From positions 208,930 to 272,929 of the forward strand of contig VZRZ01004144.1 in assembly GCA_013398175.1 (NCBI GenBank): a stretch of DNA of 64,000 nucleotides, in the 5' to 3' direction. The notes under the pieces were generated by a model. It was not told the DNA's origin and did not search any database. It saw only the letters and a list, made by a program, of their open reading frames with translations. This document shows positions 23,485 through 36,673 of this stretch, piece by piece. Source of the DNA: Climacteris rufus. Lineage: Eukaryota > Chordata > Aves > Passeriformes > Climacteridae. Every line of letters starts with the position of its first letter. The first letter of the stretch is position 1. Position numbers and translations under genes: made by a program.

Positions 23485-24762
23485 CAAGTTTGGGGTGAGA
23501 CTGGGAATTGCTGTGCACCCTGTAAGTCAGGTACATGGACTGCCCTCTGCAGTGGACATTAGGCTGTGTGTGGGTGGCATGTTCCTAAGTCACTGGCACT
23601 ACTTTACAGTTCAAGCTGCACATGTAACTAACCCCTCCACTTACCCATGACCTTTGAATCTAAGTGTGAGAGCTTGCTCTGACACATTTATCCTTCTCTG
23701 CTTTAGACCTTCCTCCATTGCTTTACATTTGCTTTCTGTAACAGAGAAATAAACAGAATTCTTCCTTTGGCAACCTACTACCACTCTCAGTGGTACTCAT
23801 ATTGCTGACAGGGATAGTCTGTAATGCTCCTAATCCTCCAGTCCTTATTTGGGGAGTCATTACTTGGGAAAAAATCATTTTGAATCATCAACCTTGGCCT
23901 GAAATTGAACTGATGGAGACTTTATTCACCCCAGATGAGCATTAAATGCTCACCAGTAAGAGCAAAGGCTTTCTAAACTGGCCCTTACTATGCCAGTGGG
24001 ACTTCACACCTCCCATCCCAGAGATGATCAACTGCAGAGATCATCCCAAGGATATTTCTATTGCCAAGTAAGTCTGAAGTTTTTTATGAATTTATTGATG
24101 CCTGGTTTTATGCCTAGTATCCCATCTTCACTGCCATATGTAAAACTTGGGGTTTTTCCCCACCCCCTCTCTGAAAGTCTTCCACTGGGATGAGCTTTTT
24201 CATACTGGGCATATCTAACAGGATCACAATCCCTTTCCCCCAGCCCATAGTTTCCTATCCTATTATATTTATGTCTCTGCTTGATTTTCTCTGCCAGCAC
24301 ATTTGTTGAGAAAATAACAGCCCTCAGGGGCAGATATTTCTTATATTTTCTTCATGCCTAAAATAATTGTACCTACTTATTAAAAACCTCACTGACAGTA
24401 TGATACAATAACCTTTGTGATTTATTTATCTTTCAGTGAGCTGTAGAGAGAGCTACTGCCTCTTTTCCAACTTTGTGCTGTATAGTCCATCATCAAATGC
24501 AGTGCTGTGCTCTGATGTTTGCAACATCCTACAACAAGAAATTGGTCTTTGAATTACATTTATTTTACCCTTATCTAGTTGATTTACTGGTTCCTCAAAT
24601 ATTTGCTTCCTTATACTATCTTAATTGAAGATTCCTCCTGCCTATTTTTCCTTTCACCGCTATTCTGCAGAGAGCAACACTCTCCAAACAGCACGTTTAT
24701 GCTGTCTTCTCCATTTTCTGTGTACACCACCATTCCTACTTTTTTTTTATCACTTTAATCTT

Positions 24763-24776
24763 AAAAAAAAAAAAAA
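24763..24776 (+). repeat. Poly(A) run
   Basis: Fourteen A bases, with an 8-T run about 20 bases upstream. No associated element recognised. Confidence 0.9.
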
Positions 24777-27520
24777 TCCAAGCAAAAGATTTCAAGGGTA
24801 TCAAAACCATCTGGGTTCTATGATGTGTTTTTCCTTTTCCCCAGGGGAAGGCCTGCCTTCTGAAGGCACAAGCAAAACATGTATAGGAAGTAAAGGACCT
24901 CCTGAAGGCCCCTTGTCCTTGTCTTTTTCTTGTTCAGTGTTTTTCTGATGACTTGGCATGCAAGGCACTGCTGATTCCACACCTCTGGCCTGCAGTGTCT
25001 CAGCTCTGTGCCGAGGCTCTCGCAGAGCCCAGCTGGGAAAGCAGGAAGAGCCCCAGCAGACTGGGACAGCAGAGACAAAGTTTTTCCAGACAAACAATGA
25101 AGCTTTGCTAGCTCAGCCTCACTATCAGTGGGATCTGTACCTGAAAATGAAAAGCAGATGAAAAGATGTTCAAATTTAATCTGTTGGAGGGTGCTTGTTT
25201 TTTCAATCAGGTAACTGGAGTATGGGATCTCTCATCACAGAGCGAACTAAAACCCCAAAACTGTAAGTAAGCAGTAGCAAAAAAAACAAAACAGAAAAGG
25301 TACAGGTTCTTCCAGAAAAATACCAAACAGAACAGGCAATTCTTAAATATATTACAGGCAGGCACACATGGGGCCGATACAACTCAAGGGCAATGACTAA
25401 GAACTTCACTTTATGCTCTTTCCTGCACCATACCAACCTCTCATATAAAGCGATATTTATTGGCAAGGTTTTACACAAATTAATTCAATGCATTCCTTTG
25501 CTTGCTTTAACCCTTGTAGGTTTTTGTATCCTTCAGTGTCTCCTGTTAATCCTCAAAAGAGAAAAGGGAGATGGAGCACCTGATTATCTCCTCACAATAT
25601 CACAGTGCATGTCATGGCACATGACGGCACTCCTTATTCTTTTCTAGTACCTGTTAAATTTTCCCAGGGCTACTAACACATTTAACACATTTGTAGCCCA
25701 ATTTTGAAGCCTCCTCTTAAAGGAAAAAAAAACAAAAAACACATTAATCCAGAGCTATGCTTTGTTGAAATTTTTTTTTTAATACATCCAAAGAAGGCAA
25801 CTAATAATGACCACAAATAGGAAAGCTTTGCCTGAAGTTGCTAATAATATTCTATCATCTTATCTTTAAATTCTTTTTTGTGGATTAGAGCCATTAATAA
25901 TTATGAATCCCTTCAGCTTCATTTTATCTACTACAGTAACATAATCAAAATCATCCTGCTCTAAACTCTCTATAGCAAATCCTCTTTTTAAAGCCCTTGT
26001 TCAACGTCCTCCCTCATTTTAATTTCCTTTGCTGCTGCTTATTATACTAAAGCCTGGCATCTGAAAACTGAACTGTAGTGTTAACCATTTTTCCAGCACA
26101 GACCATACCTATTCTTTCTGGATATTAATGCTGGAAGTATATTTTTAAACACCAGGCTGCCTGCAGTGAAATGCCTTGCATTCCCATTGTGTTACTGTAA
26201 ATACCATTATTATGAAGAAATGATTGACTTTGTTTAATACACTGTTCAAATAGTCTGCAGAGATGTCTGTGGTGCCAGTGTCATTCCCTTGCTTTAATTA
26301 TAATTTTAATCATCCATGATATTCCGTTTGTTTGTGCAGTACGATAATTATTTTTTTCTATCACAAAGAACTCACACAATGTCTTAGTATTATTATTTTT
26401 TATTATTGATTTGCACTACACTCCTGCTCTCTCACTCTGCTAGATCGTCAGTTTCCGATGCTGCTCCTGAAAACCCACCATCTAATGGTACATCCTAAAA
26501 TGGCCTGCTGCATCCTAAACCCCATCTAATTTCTTCTGCCTCCTACCCTCTATATGTAACCAGGGTATTTGACGACTCATGTAGGTTTGGGCTTGCTCCA
26601 GGCACACACTCACCTATAGGGCAGTGGAACCATTTGGTACAACCCCCAGACAGGGTCTGGCAGCTCTGGGACCTCTCAAACCCCTTTCCTTGCCCTGTGG
26701 CCAGTAACCTACACAAGACAAGTAACCTTCCCATCTTGTGGCAGACTACACCCTTTGCTTTCAGGTCTTTATATTCCCACAAGAGGGAAGATGTAAGAGT
26801 GAGGAGCCCAATCTCCTGTGTTTTTTCTGCCTTGGACCCTAATCCTGTACTGTCTTTAGCAGGTACATCCAGGGGAGCTTGCTCTGCCACATGAGTCCTG
26901 TATGTAGTCCCATAACGTGGCACCACGTGCGGCAGCAGACTGTAGCTGTTTGGGTCAATGCACCTCTGTCCTCACACGGTGAGCTCACCTCAGGCTGCAG
27001 CAGAGCACACAAGGCTTAGTTGCAAAGGACCAGGGTGTTGCTCAGCTCCTGAGGTCACTTCAAGCCCACTGGAAGCTCTGCCAGGGTCTAGAGGCACTCT
27101 CATCCTGATCACAGGCACAGCAAGGCATCATACCCAGAGGTGCCCAGGTGACTGTCATTGCCTTGCAGCAGGTAGGGAATCTAATTCTTTAACCAAGCTT
27201 ATCCTAATCTAAGGTTATAGCTTTATTTCTAATTGAATACCCAGGCATGCAAGTGGAGACACTGAAGCCCTATTAACAGCTACCCTCCATGAAGCAGAAG
27301 ACCCTGTAGCAGCATACTGTATATAATTATAAGCCACTGAACTATGGAATGTCAAAAATAGCAGAAAACGCTGGGTTTGTAGGATTTGCTGTATTAGTTC
27401 CTCAGAAGGAGATTCACTGATAGGTTTTGACAAAAACTGTCTTCCCCTGAATACAAATGTCAGGTTGCAATCAGCACATCCCTGCTAGCGCAGACTTACG
27501 GGGGCAGGCAGACGGCCACC

Positions 27521-27554
27521 GAGGTTCTGCCAAGGAGGTTCTGCCAAGGAGGTG
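27521..27554 (+). repeat. Two-copy tandem of a 16-bp unit
   Basis: The unit GAGGTTCTGCCAAGGA occurs twice in a row and a third, partial copy (GAGGT) follows. It is too short to have a likely function. Confidence 0.85.
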
Positions 27555-28901
27555 TCACACAAGGGGAATCTGCAGCAGCTCTGGGCTGAGTTTGGGGGCT
27601 CTATGGTCCCAGTGCCCATCTGCACGTGCAGCACACAAACAGTCATGTACTCATCTCAGACTTTGAGAGCACCTTCAGGCATATTGAAAACCAGCCTAAG
27701 AAGAACATGCCTCAAGTCTGAATGGAGCAAATCTGGAAAACACCTTCAAACTCCTGCTGGGCTAACTGAGCCTACTGCTCCCCACAGCCTTCACACATTA
27801 ACAGGGCCATGAAGGACTCCCTGGTCCTTTCCCAGACCTCTTGCTGCAGCAGACTCCCCGGCAGGCTGCACCCGGGCAAGGGAAGCATGGCTGACTGTAG
27901 GGAGCAATACCAGCACCCGACCCCCCAGTCTGCTCAGCCACCTGCAAGAAGCACATTCTCACCTCCTTGTGTTCATCTGAGAAGTCAGGGGGAAAAAATA
28001 ACTCTGCACCTGATTATCTTCATCAGTCTTTGGATGCCTGCACATACTAGAGAGCCTGCAGGTCATCTCCAGAAACGAAATATTGCTTAGAAACAATTAA
28101 AGAGAGGCTCAGGCTGTGATGCTCTATTCATTTTTTTTAAAAATCCCTAAGCATGGTCTGTATTTGGTTATTGATTATTAGTTCATGTCCACACCTGGAA
28201 ATGCAGCGAATTTTCTGTTTCTTTTCTGCTCCTGTAATTTCAATGAACAGGTGTTAGACGTGCTACGATGTCACTTGATACTCTGCTTTTATGTATTTTG
28301 TGGGTTTCTTAGCTCAGTGTGAAGGGTTTCTCATCCTCCAGCGAGCTGCTGGCAGCTGCCTGCCCTCTCCTGGCAGCCTGGGGCTGCAGAGAAGGGACTT
28401 GCCCATCAGGAGCCAGTTTCATGAAGAGTCGGGGACCCAAAGCAGATCCACACAAAGGTTCTCACAGGCTGCAGTGCATGCTGGAGTTTTCCAGTGATGG
28501 ATTAATCTGGTAATGTGGACTGTATCAAAACACTATACATTCAAATGTACCTGGAACAACGCAAATATTACAGCAACTGTGAAGCATAAAACGGTGGAAT
28601 CAGAGCAAGGGGAGAGGGGCTTTTTTGGTCTGTAGCTCCTGTATTTTACATCCAACAGCAAATAACATATGCATTTCCAGAACAGCTGTACCACTGATGT
28701 AAATACACCAAGTCAAGTATACCCACCAGAGGTAAATATGCTCCCCAGATAGCTACAAGGAAAGCATTAAACTAGGGCTAAAAACACTGAACATATCTTC
28801 ACCTGTCTGACATGGACAGCAGACATCAGAGTGACCTGAAGAAAATGCAGAAGCTGCAGGTGGAATAAAGATCTCAATGCCACCAAAACCTGGGCAAGGT
28901 T

Positions 28902-29150
28902 GTGGGGCCTCAATCTGCGATCTTAGTTTAAAGCCATTACCCCTTGTCCTGTCACAACAAGCCCTGCTAAAATATCTGTTCCCAGAATTCTTACAGGCCC
29001 CCTTTATGTACCAGAAGACTGCAATCAGGTGTCCCCAGAGCCTTCTCTTCTCCAGGCTGAACAATCCCATCTCTCTTACCCTGCCCTCATAGGAGAGGTG
29101 CTCAATACTTCAGACTCCCTTAGAGGCTCTTTCTAACTTCCAAGCTTTCC
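28902..29150 (-). mobile_element. CR1 LINE fragment, internal 3' region
   Basis: In plus orientation it reads as the reverse complement of CR1: TTTAAAGCCATTACCCCTTG, CTTACAGGCCCCCTTTATG, CCTTCTCTTCTCCAGGCTGA and AGGAGAGGTGCTC in the usual order. It is diverged and has no intact reverse transcriptase frame. The copy lies about 440 bases from another minus-strand CR1 end; they are probably separate insertions. Confidence 0.85.
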
Positions 29151-29588
29151 TCGGGAAGGCTGCTCTCTATCATTCCTTCCAAGTGACAGCAAAGCTGAAT
29201 CAGATGTGACTTAGAGAGATGACTATTAGCTTCCTAACAGTCCTGCTATTCCTTTTTAAGGCCACCCAGAACAATCATCTCCTTTTCTTTGCCTAGGTGG
29301 AAGACTAATTAGCACCTAAAGCACCAATGTGTATGCTGAGAGCAATGCTCTCTATGGCTGTGAGAGTCGTGCATTTGTCAGCTTCCATTTCACACTGCCT
29401 ATCCAAAAAGATGAAATCATTCTCACTACATGGTGAAATTCACATATCATCCTCAGTCAGTTTGACTTCACATGGCTATTGCCAGGGAACAGCCTGTGCA
29501 TCTTGACTGACAGTAGGGCCAGAGCAGAAAGAAGCTGATATACAACAACCTTGGTCTGTCTTTTGCATCACACAGTCTTTGTTTTCAG
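29151..29588. other. Non-coding spacer between two CR1 fragments
   Basis: Unique-looking sequence between minus-strand CR1 pieces. No frame or motif of note. Confidence 0.6.
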
Positions 29589-29835
29589 AGAATCATAGCA
29601 TGGCTTGGACTGGAAGGGACCTTAAATATCACTAAATCCAACCTCCCTGTCACGGGCAAGGACACCCTCCACCAGACCATGTCACTCAAAGCCCTGTCCA
29701 GCCTGGCCTTTAACACTTCCAGCGATGGGGGCATGCACAGCTTCTCTGGGAAACCTGTGCCAGAGCCTCACCACCCTCACAGTAAAGTATTTCTGTCTCA
29801 TATCTAATGTAAACGTACTGCCTTTTCTGCAGAGG
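29589..29835 (-). mobile_element. CR1 LINE 3' end
   Basis: It starts with AGAATCATAGCATGGCTTGG and GGAAGGGACCTTAAATATCA, the reverse complement of the CR1 terminus. It continues through CCAACCTCCCTGTCACGGGC and GCCTGGCCTTTAACACTTCC to the AAAGTATTT...TATCTAATGTAAAC block. It is 5'-truncated, as is usual for CR1. Confidence 0.92.
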
Positions 29836-32800
29836 TTATGCTTTTGCATTAAATACTGTCTTCCTTTTAATGTTGCTCAGCTGGGTTTAGCATGGTATAA
29901 AATGATTGTTGCCTTTAAAATAATTGTACAAAAAACAGCAGCAGCCAATGCTTAGGAGTGACATCCTTTTTTCAGCCCTGTGAGACATGAGTTAAAAGCC
30001 AATTCAGGCACAGGTAAAATACTAACACCAGTTCCCCAGCAGGGAGAGGAGGAATGCTCATCTGGAGCTAGGGTAGGACAGGGGCAGTTGTGGGGATGGG
30101 GCAGAGCACCACATACATATTCTCACCCTGCCTTCCACATTTTGCCCACTTCAGCCCAACAGCATCATCCCCTCACCCACTCCTGTTCTGGGGGCTGCCA
30201 CCCGAGGAGACCGTGACAAGCTCCTACTACTGCTGTCAAGTCACTTAGCTTCAAGGACCTTGTTTACCAGCTCCCCACAGGGGTCCAGCACAGGCTGAGG
30301 GGCAGGCAGGAATGTCTGGAGCCAGCACTACTGTTCCTCCAGCCCCTCTCTGCTCTGAGCTCCCACACTCCTCAGGGAACAGTCTCGGCCTCGAGTCCCT
30401 GAGCACTTTCTGCCACATAAGGCTGTCCACAGCCTCGGGAAACAAGAAACCTATATGAAATATTATGCTTCAGAACTTGAATAGGGTTCAGCTGGCTGAG
30501 GGCAAGCTTCAGAGCCTGCTCCAAACTCTGTGGAGCTGATGGTAATGCAGAGACTCCCCCTGACTTCAGAGGGATGAAGTCCCAAGGGAAAATGCAAGCT
30601 GATCACTGACGTGCTTGCTGTGAGGCACAGGCTCAGAAAGGGAGATCTAGCACAAATCTCTTTGGTGCATCAAGTTACAAGTGAGTCCCCTGATGCTGCA
30701 GATGTTACAGGAAAGGTGAGCATGAGGTCTGGGTCTCCCAGGGTTTTTTGTTGTTTGGATTTTGCTGGAAGCTGCTGGTACGCAGAGACTTCCTTTCCTG
30801 ATCTGCTTTTGCCCAAGTGTTTGTGCTTCACAGTCACTTAATTCAGTTAACAAACAAATTCCAAACTCACACAAAATCTTGGCATTTCAGAGCATTCCCA
30901 TGCTCATGTATATCCTCCTTGCTAATATTTGCCCATTTCTTTCCCTATGTCCCCAGCCACTTCACTGCTATCAAAGCTTTCTCATCACATTCTTTCCTTA
31001 GGCTTTAGGCTCACAAACAAGCAGCATCCTTTCTTGTTACCCCCACAGAATACCAGGATATAAAGGACAAACTGCAGTGCCGATACAAATATCAAATTAG
31101 CAAAAACAAACAGGAGCAAAAGCCTTCATGTAGAAGTTTTCATGGGAAAGCCCAGGAACAAAACGCCACCATGTGTTTTTCACCCCACACACCTTCCCAG
31201 GCTTTGTTAGCAGTCCCTGTTTTTCCAGTCTCTGATGGAGGAACCCTGAGCACTCTGACTCTCAGTTGTAGATTGAGGGCAGGGAATAGCAAAGCAGATC
31301 ACACACCATTGAGACACAGACTGGGCAAGGCAAGGGCTCCCATTATCCAAATTCTAGTAACTATGTAAGTGGAGGTTCTCCTCCACTGCTGGGATGGGCT
31401 GAGGAGGTACACAAAATGAAAAAATCCCTGTCCACAGAATATTATTTGCTAGCCTAACATCTGTTACTTTTTAAGTAGGTGTTTAAGGAAAGTTGTCAGG
31501 CCACACAGTTACTATTTATTAAAATCCTGCAGGTCAATAGGGGAATAACTACACTTTATTGAATAGATAAATTATACATACTAACAAAAATTCATCATAA
31601 CTGGAAAGTGAGGGGCTCTCTTCTCCAGCTCTCACAATATCTTTCAGCATACTGTGTAATACACAGTGTGTGTGGTTTCCATTATGGAAAAAATGGTTTG
31701 TTGACTGTGACAGGCTGCAATTAGACTCTAATACAAAGCAGGGCCAGTGTAGCACTTGGTGTTCATGCACCGTGCATCACAATGGGAGCTCAGTCTTGTT
31801 TCCTGTTCCTTGTGCCTGCCATAATGACCATCATTAACAACAAGAGTGGGTAAAAGCCTTTTCTTTGCATGCAGTCGCCTACGTATTCCATAAAAAGGAA
31901 GTGATGTTACACTGACCCTACCAAACATGAATGGAGCTAAGAAATTAAGTTCTCTCTGACACTGTATTTCATCATGACCTGGGTCATGTAGAAATTCAAA
32001 AGAGGGAAGAAATTACAAGGTCACACTGGAGAAAACTCAGCTTAGCTGTGTATTTCCTGAACTGGAGGGAGCTATTTGCTTACTCGGGTGCAAGAGGCTG
32101 CAGCAGCCAACACAGATGATGTTAAAAGAGACCGCATGTGAGAGGAAGCATGAGCACACGGGGTGTTACCTGAGCAGGGCTATTCTGATCTCTTCTGAAG
32201 AACTGGTGAGGAAGCTGGCAAGAAAAGAACTCTGAGGGGCTGTCACAGCAGCTGCACTAGGGAATAGTCCCTGGTGACAGAGCCACTGGCAGCAGGGTGA
32301 AAGCTCTGGAAGGTCATTTCCCATCTCTGGCTTTCTTTGTTTTCCTCTGCAAGCAGCTCCCATTCAGATGCTGTGATAAAGCAGGTTTCTCATTTGCATT
32401 TTCCAAAACAGGCTGATGGTTTGTTTGCTTTTATAAAAATCTTTCCTATGACCTTGGCTGGAGAAAACCCTCAAACTGCTTCTGCTATTTGACATGAGCA
32501 CTCGTAAGAGGACATTTTGGCAGTTCTCAGCCCATGCACGTCAGTGGCAGCTACCCCGTGGCTCCCAGGTTTCAGGTCCAGGAACTCAGCCTTTCAAGCA
32601 AGACAGTTTGATATAAAAAACCCCACAGTATAGATAGGAAATAGAACATTGCAAGTGTCTAATTACTGTTCCTCTGCTGCCCCAACAATTAAGAGCAATG
32701 CTAAACGATCTGTGGGCTGTCACCCTCATGCCCCAACTATGTGTTCTGAAGGGTTGATTTCACACTCAGGAGGGTACATGGCACACAAGGAAACAAAGAC

Positions 32801-34635
32801 CCCTATTTTTGCCTAGGCAGTGACTGCTTGTGAAAGCCCATGCAGCAGCTTGTTACAGCCTCTGTCAGTGACAATGCTGCCAGGCATTTAAAAGAGACAA
32901 GCAAACATCTGAAAGATCTGCAGAAAATAAAGCAAATCACCAGGGCTAGGATTTTCCAAGGGAAATTAAGTGGGACAACCTTACTGAAGAGTGGACCTAA
33001 AATACTGTGAATATTGCTGTCTTGCTGTGACCATATTAACTTTATTGTGACTTAGAATAGACCTGACAACCCCATATGTGATCCAGAATAGCTTCACACA
33101 ATGCAAGACGCTTTTATTCACCTCCATTAAGAAGATTTCCTGCCTCACAGAGCCTGACCGCAGGCAAGGCACAGCGTTAACGAGAGGGAGGCTGAGGGAA
33201 GGGCGGCGGCTCCCGAGCACAGACATCAGGAGTGAACAAGCAGAGCTGGGTGTCACGGACACAGAGCCTTGGAGGAGGATGTACAAGATGTGTTTTCTAT
33301 TGAAAAACCTACCCTCTTTGTTCAAGGAAACATTAAGTGGTTTCGTTTCTCTGCTGCAAACAATTCACTTCCTCCTTCTTCTAGCAGAAGGGAGATGTGG
33401 GGATTTTAGGCAGAACATTAACCCCAAAGAGAGGCCACCTCTGAAACACCTACGTACACCAGTCACTCCTGGCTGCCTCAGAAACGCTGGTTTGCTGCTT
33501 GACCTATTTCTGGCTTCAGCAGAGGAGAAGAAAAACAACTCACCATTGATTTTGCAAGTAGCTGTTCTTCAGAATAAACCAGTCCAAACCCTGTGTTTAT
33601 TTTGCTTCCTGGGGATATGTCAGAGAAGTCACTGGAGAAGTTACAGAGATTTAGAACGGGAGATAAAGAGAACTTATTTTCAGTTCAAGAGCTTGATGCT
33701 TCCTAAAGCTACCTACCTGTCCCAGATATCCCCTTCCTACAAGAGTTTGGTAGAAAAATACATCTTATAAATGCCAAACCCTATGAATTAGGAAGTGGCT
33801 CTGATTCCCCAAAGGAAGGGTGTAGAGCAGGCTCTTAAAGACTGATGATAAATGATAACCTTCCACACAGGCTCCCAGCATGAAGCACAGCCACAAACAT
33901 CCTTTCTCAACAGTCTCTTCCTCTGCCCTCGCTGCCACCTCAGCCCAACCAGCTTTTCTTTCTGCTGCCGAGCGGGGGATGTGCCCTCCCTTTGCCCATC
34001 CTGTCACAGCTGGAATGTCCTCCACTGGAAAGCTGCTCTTTGCTAACTAGAGAAAAGCTGCTCCCGAGCCCCTGAATAGGAAATCAAATGGAAATCTCCT
34101 GCAGCAGTAGCGTTTTTGCCCAGCAGGAGACCCGCGTTCAGGGAGAAATGCTGTGCAGGAAGCAGGTGGGTACATCTGACCTCTGCAGAGCCCCATCCCC
34201 ACTGGATGCAGGTCTTCAGGGAGGGCCCAGGCAGGCAGCAGGAAGCAGACATCATTTCTGGCAGGTTTCAATCAAAGGCTCTAACTTTCAATACTCGGTT
34301 TTGTGATGGGTAGAGGCAGCAAAGCAAACGCTGCCCCAGGTGCGGTGTCCCAGGCAGGTGCAGCGCTGCGGGTGATTGCTTTTACATCAGGTGTTACTGA
34401 CTGGGGTCTCGGGCATTAGCTCAGATCACAGCACTGGCAGCAGTCACCTTAGAAATTAAACAGGTGACATCTGCCCACGCAGAGCAAAGTGAAATGGAAG
34501 CAGGAGGCAACACCATGACAACACCCACCAGCTAATTTTTTTTTTTCAGCACAAGATGAACACGAGAGCAGACAGGTTAGGTGAGAGGAGAGTTCTTCCC
34601 AGTGCCCTTCCCTGTCCCCGACAGTAGCCACCTCA
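29836..34635. other. Non-coding interval
   Basis: No gene recognised. The only notable frame is at 33078-33770; it starts with GTG, and its first ATG is at 33279. I recognised no repeats here. Confidence 0.6.
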
Positions 34636-34740
34636 TAAAATCACAGAATATCCTGAGTTGAAAGGGACCCACAGGGTTCATCAAATCCAACTCCTGGCTC
34701 TGTACAGAACAGCCCCAAAAATCACATCATGTGTCTCAGA
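34636..34740 (-). mobile_element. CR1 LINE 3' end, short
   Basis: It reads AAATCACAGAATATCCTGAG, TTGAAAGGGACCCACAGGGT and CCAACTCCTGGCTCTGTACA, the reverse complement of a common bird CR1 terminus. Only about 100 bases remain. Confidence 0.9.
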
Positions 34741-36657
34741 GGCTGGGGAAAGCGTGTAGTGAAGTTTCCCCAGAATATTTTGTCCGAGGAACTGAATCCT
34801 CCCTCCTAGACTTATGGCAGAGGTCTGGAAATGCCAATATGCCCACACAAGTCCTGTGGTAGGAAGCATGGAAGTGAAATGCTCTTTGAGGCTGACCCAA
34901 GAAAAAAAGTTGGGGTTCACAGCTACAAGGAAGCTTCTGTGCCGAGGAGTGCCTTTGGGAGGTGTGCAAGAGAGGCAGGCACCAGGACGAGGGTAATTGC
35001 TGCCCACCCAGGGCCCTGCCCAGCAAATCTCCTGGTTTTGCAGATGCAGGTGAGGGTGTGTCTCCGGGCAGGCACAGGAGAGGGAGCTGCAGGACATGCT
35101 GTTCCTGTTTCCCTGTCTGCCTCAGGAGACTCAACCCAGCCACCATCACCTGCCCAAGAAAGCTTGAAAGAAGGAGGAAAAAGTTGATCAATTTGTGATG
35201 AAAGAAACTGTAAATCATGCATGTAAGGGACATGGTGACAAGGACAATCAGCTGTCACTAATGAAGTCCTGGGTAAGAGAGAGATGAGGAAGCAAAACAC
35301 TGCACTCTCACCTGGCTCCTGCAATTATACACCCAGAAGCATTAAGCATAATTAATTAAACAGAGACACCTATTTTTGGAGTTAGGAAGATACAGAAAGT
35401 GTCTAAAAATTCAGATGCTCCTAAAAGAGAGTGGGGAGAGGAGCTACAGAGAGCACATCCACTGCCTGGAAAGCACCAGCAGTGCCTTGCTTTTCTCTCC
35501 TGATCACTGCCAGGAGAGCATCTCCCATCTGGGGGTCACAGCAGCACAGGGAGGATCCACAAACTCAGGCAGCAGCATAATTGGAGATTTCGTAATCCAG
35601 GGCCTTTTCCCATGCCTGAGGACAAACTGCTCGATCAGCACCTTGCAGTCAAACCTGGGCTATCAGATATGTTTGGTATTCTGAGGAGGAACTTCAGAGG
35701 GGCTGGAGAAACAGCAGTTTCTCCCTTGCCAGAGGCTGTGTCTGCCGGTAAGGAGACAAAAGAACATCCAAACTGAAAACAAGGCAGCTAGGTGGGAATT
35801 TCCCCTCATTATAAGTATAAGGAGCATTTTCCTACTAGGAGAAGTTGGGAAAAGAGATATAAAAAGTCCTCATCTCCTAAATACACTATTTTTTTGTCAG
35901 CAATTTAGACCTAAAAACTCCCCTTGAGATACTCCTCTCAGAAACTGGAGCTGTAAAATCTGCAAAGGGATGATGCTTTTTACCGAGGAATGCACAAGCC
36001 CTTCAGAAAGGGATGCTAGCAGGAAAGAGAGCCACCATCAGGCACGTCCCTGTTGAAAAACTGTTTGCACATAATCCCAGTGTGACCGCATCTTTTGGGG
36101 AGGTTTTAGTCACTGGTGGTGTTTACTTGCTCACTGGCCCTTAGGGGCTTTCTCAGCTGATGCCAAACCAACTTCTCAGACGTATGTCACACAGGAAAGT
36201 CATCTGTCTGTAATAGTGCTCTAATTTTGTGATTGCTGCTGTGCATCATGCATGGGAAGCGACTCGAGGAACTGGTAAAGGACCAAGATCTGAAGTGTCT
36301 CTGGACAGCTACTGCCACATCTCCCGTGGCACAGTCAAGGCCTGTGTCCCAGAAGTACAAGCGGTGCCCAGATGTGAACAGGGTAACAACTCACTTCTCA
36401 CTGACCTGGGTGAAATGAAACACGAGGGTGCCTGAGCACCCTTCATGCTGTGGGTGTAAGTCACCCTACATACTACCCCTGCCAGACCCCAGGCAGCTCT
36501 CACGCCACCCTTGTGCCTCTTTACAACCTGATCCATCAACTGAGCCTTACACAGTGACTAAGACCACCAATTTCTCAAGCTGTGCCAGGATTGTTGCCAC
36601 AGTTCCTATGCAGTGCAGGAGGACCCTAGAGACTCTTTCATGTCATCATCCTGTAGC

Positions 36658-36673
36658 AAAAAAAAAAAAAAAA
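36658..36673 (+). repeat. Poly(A) run
   Basis: Sixteen A bases after CTGTAGC. No retroposon or retrocopy body was recognised upstream. Confidence 0.92.

Larger units (their letters stand above)
21065..28901. other. Long non-coding interval
   Basis: No gene recognised. It holds the 23.4 kb minisatellite, a 14-base A run at 24763-24776, an AT-rich block at about 25.7-26.5 kb, and a short tandem at 27.52 kb. A weak retrovirus-like pattern at 26.9 kb is treated under findings. Remaining frames are short. Confidence 0.65.

Noticed and set aside
36541..36673. Possible retrocopy ending in an A tract
   Set aside because: No frame or similarity to a known gene in the preceding 500 bases.
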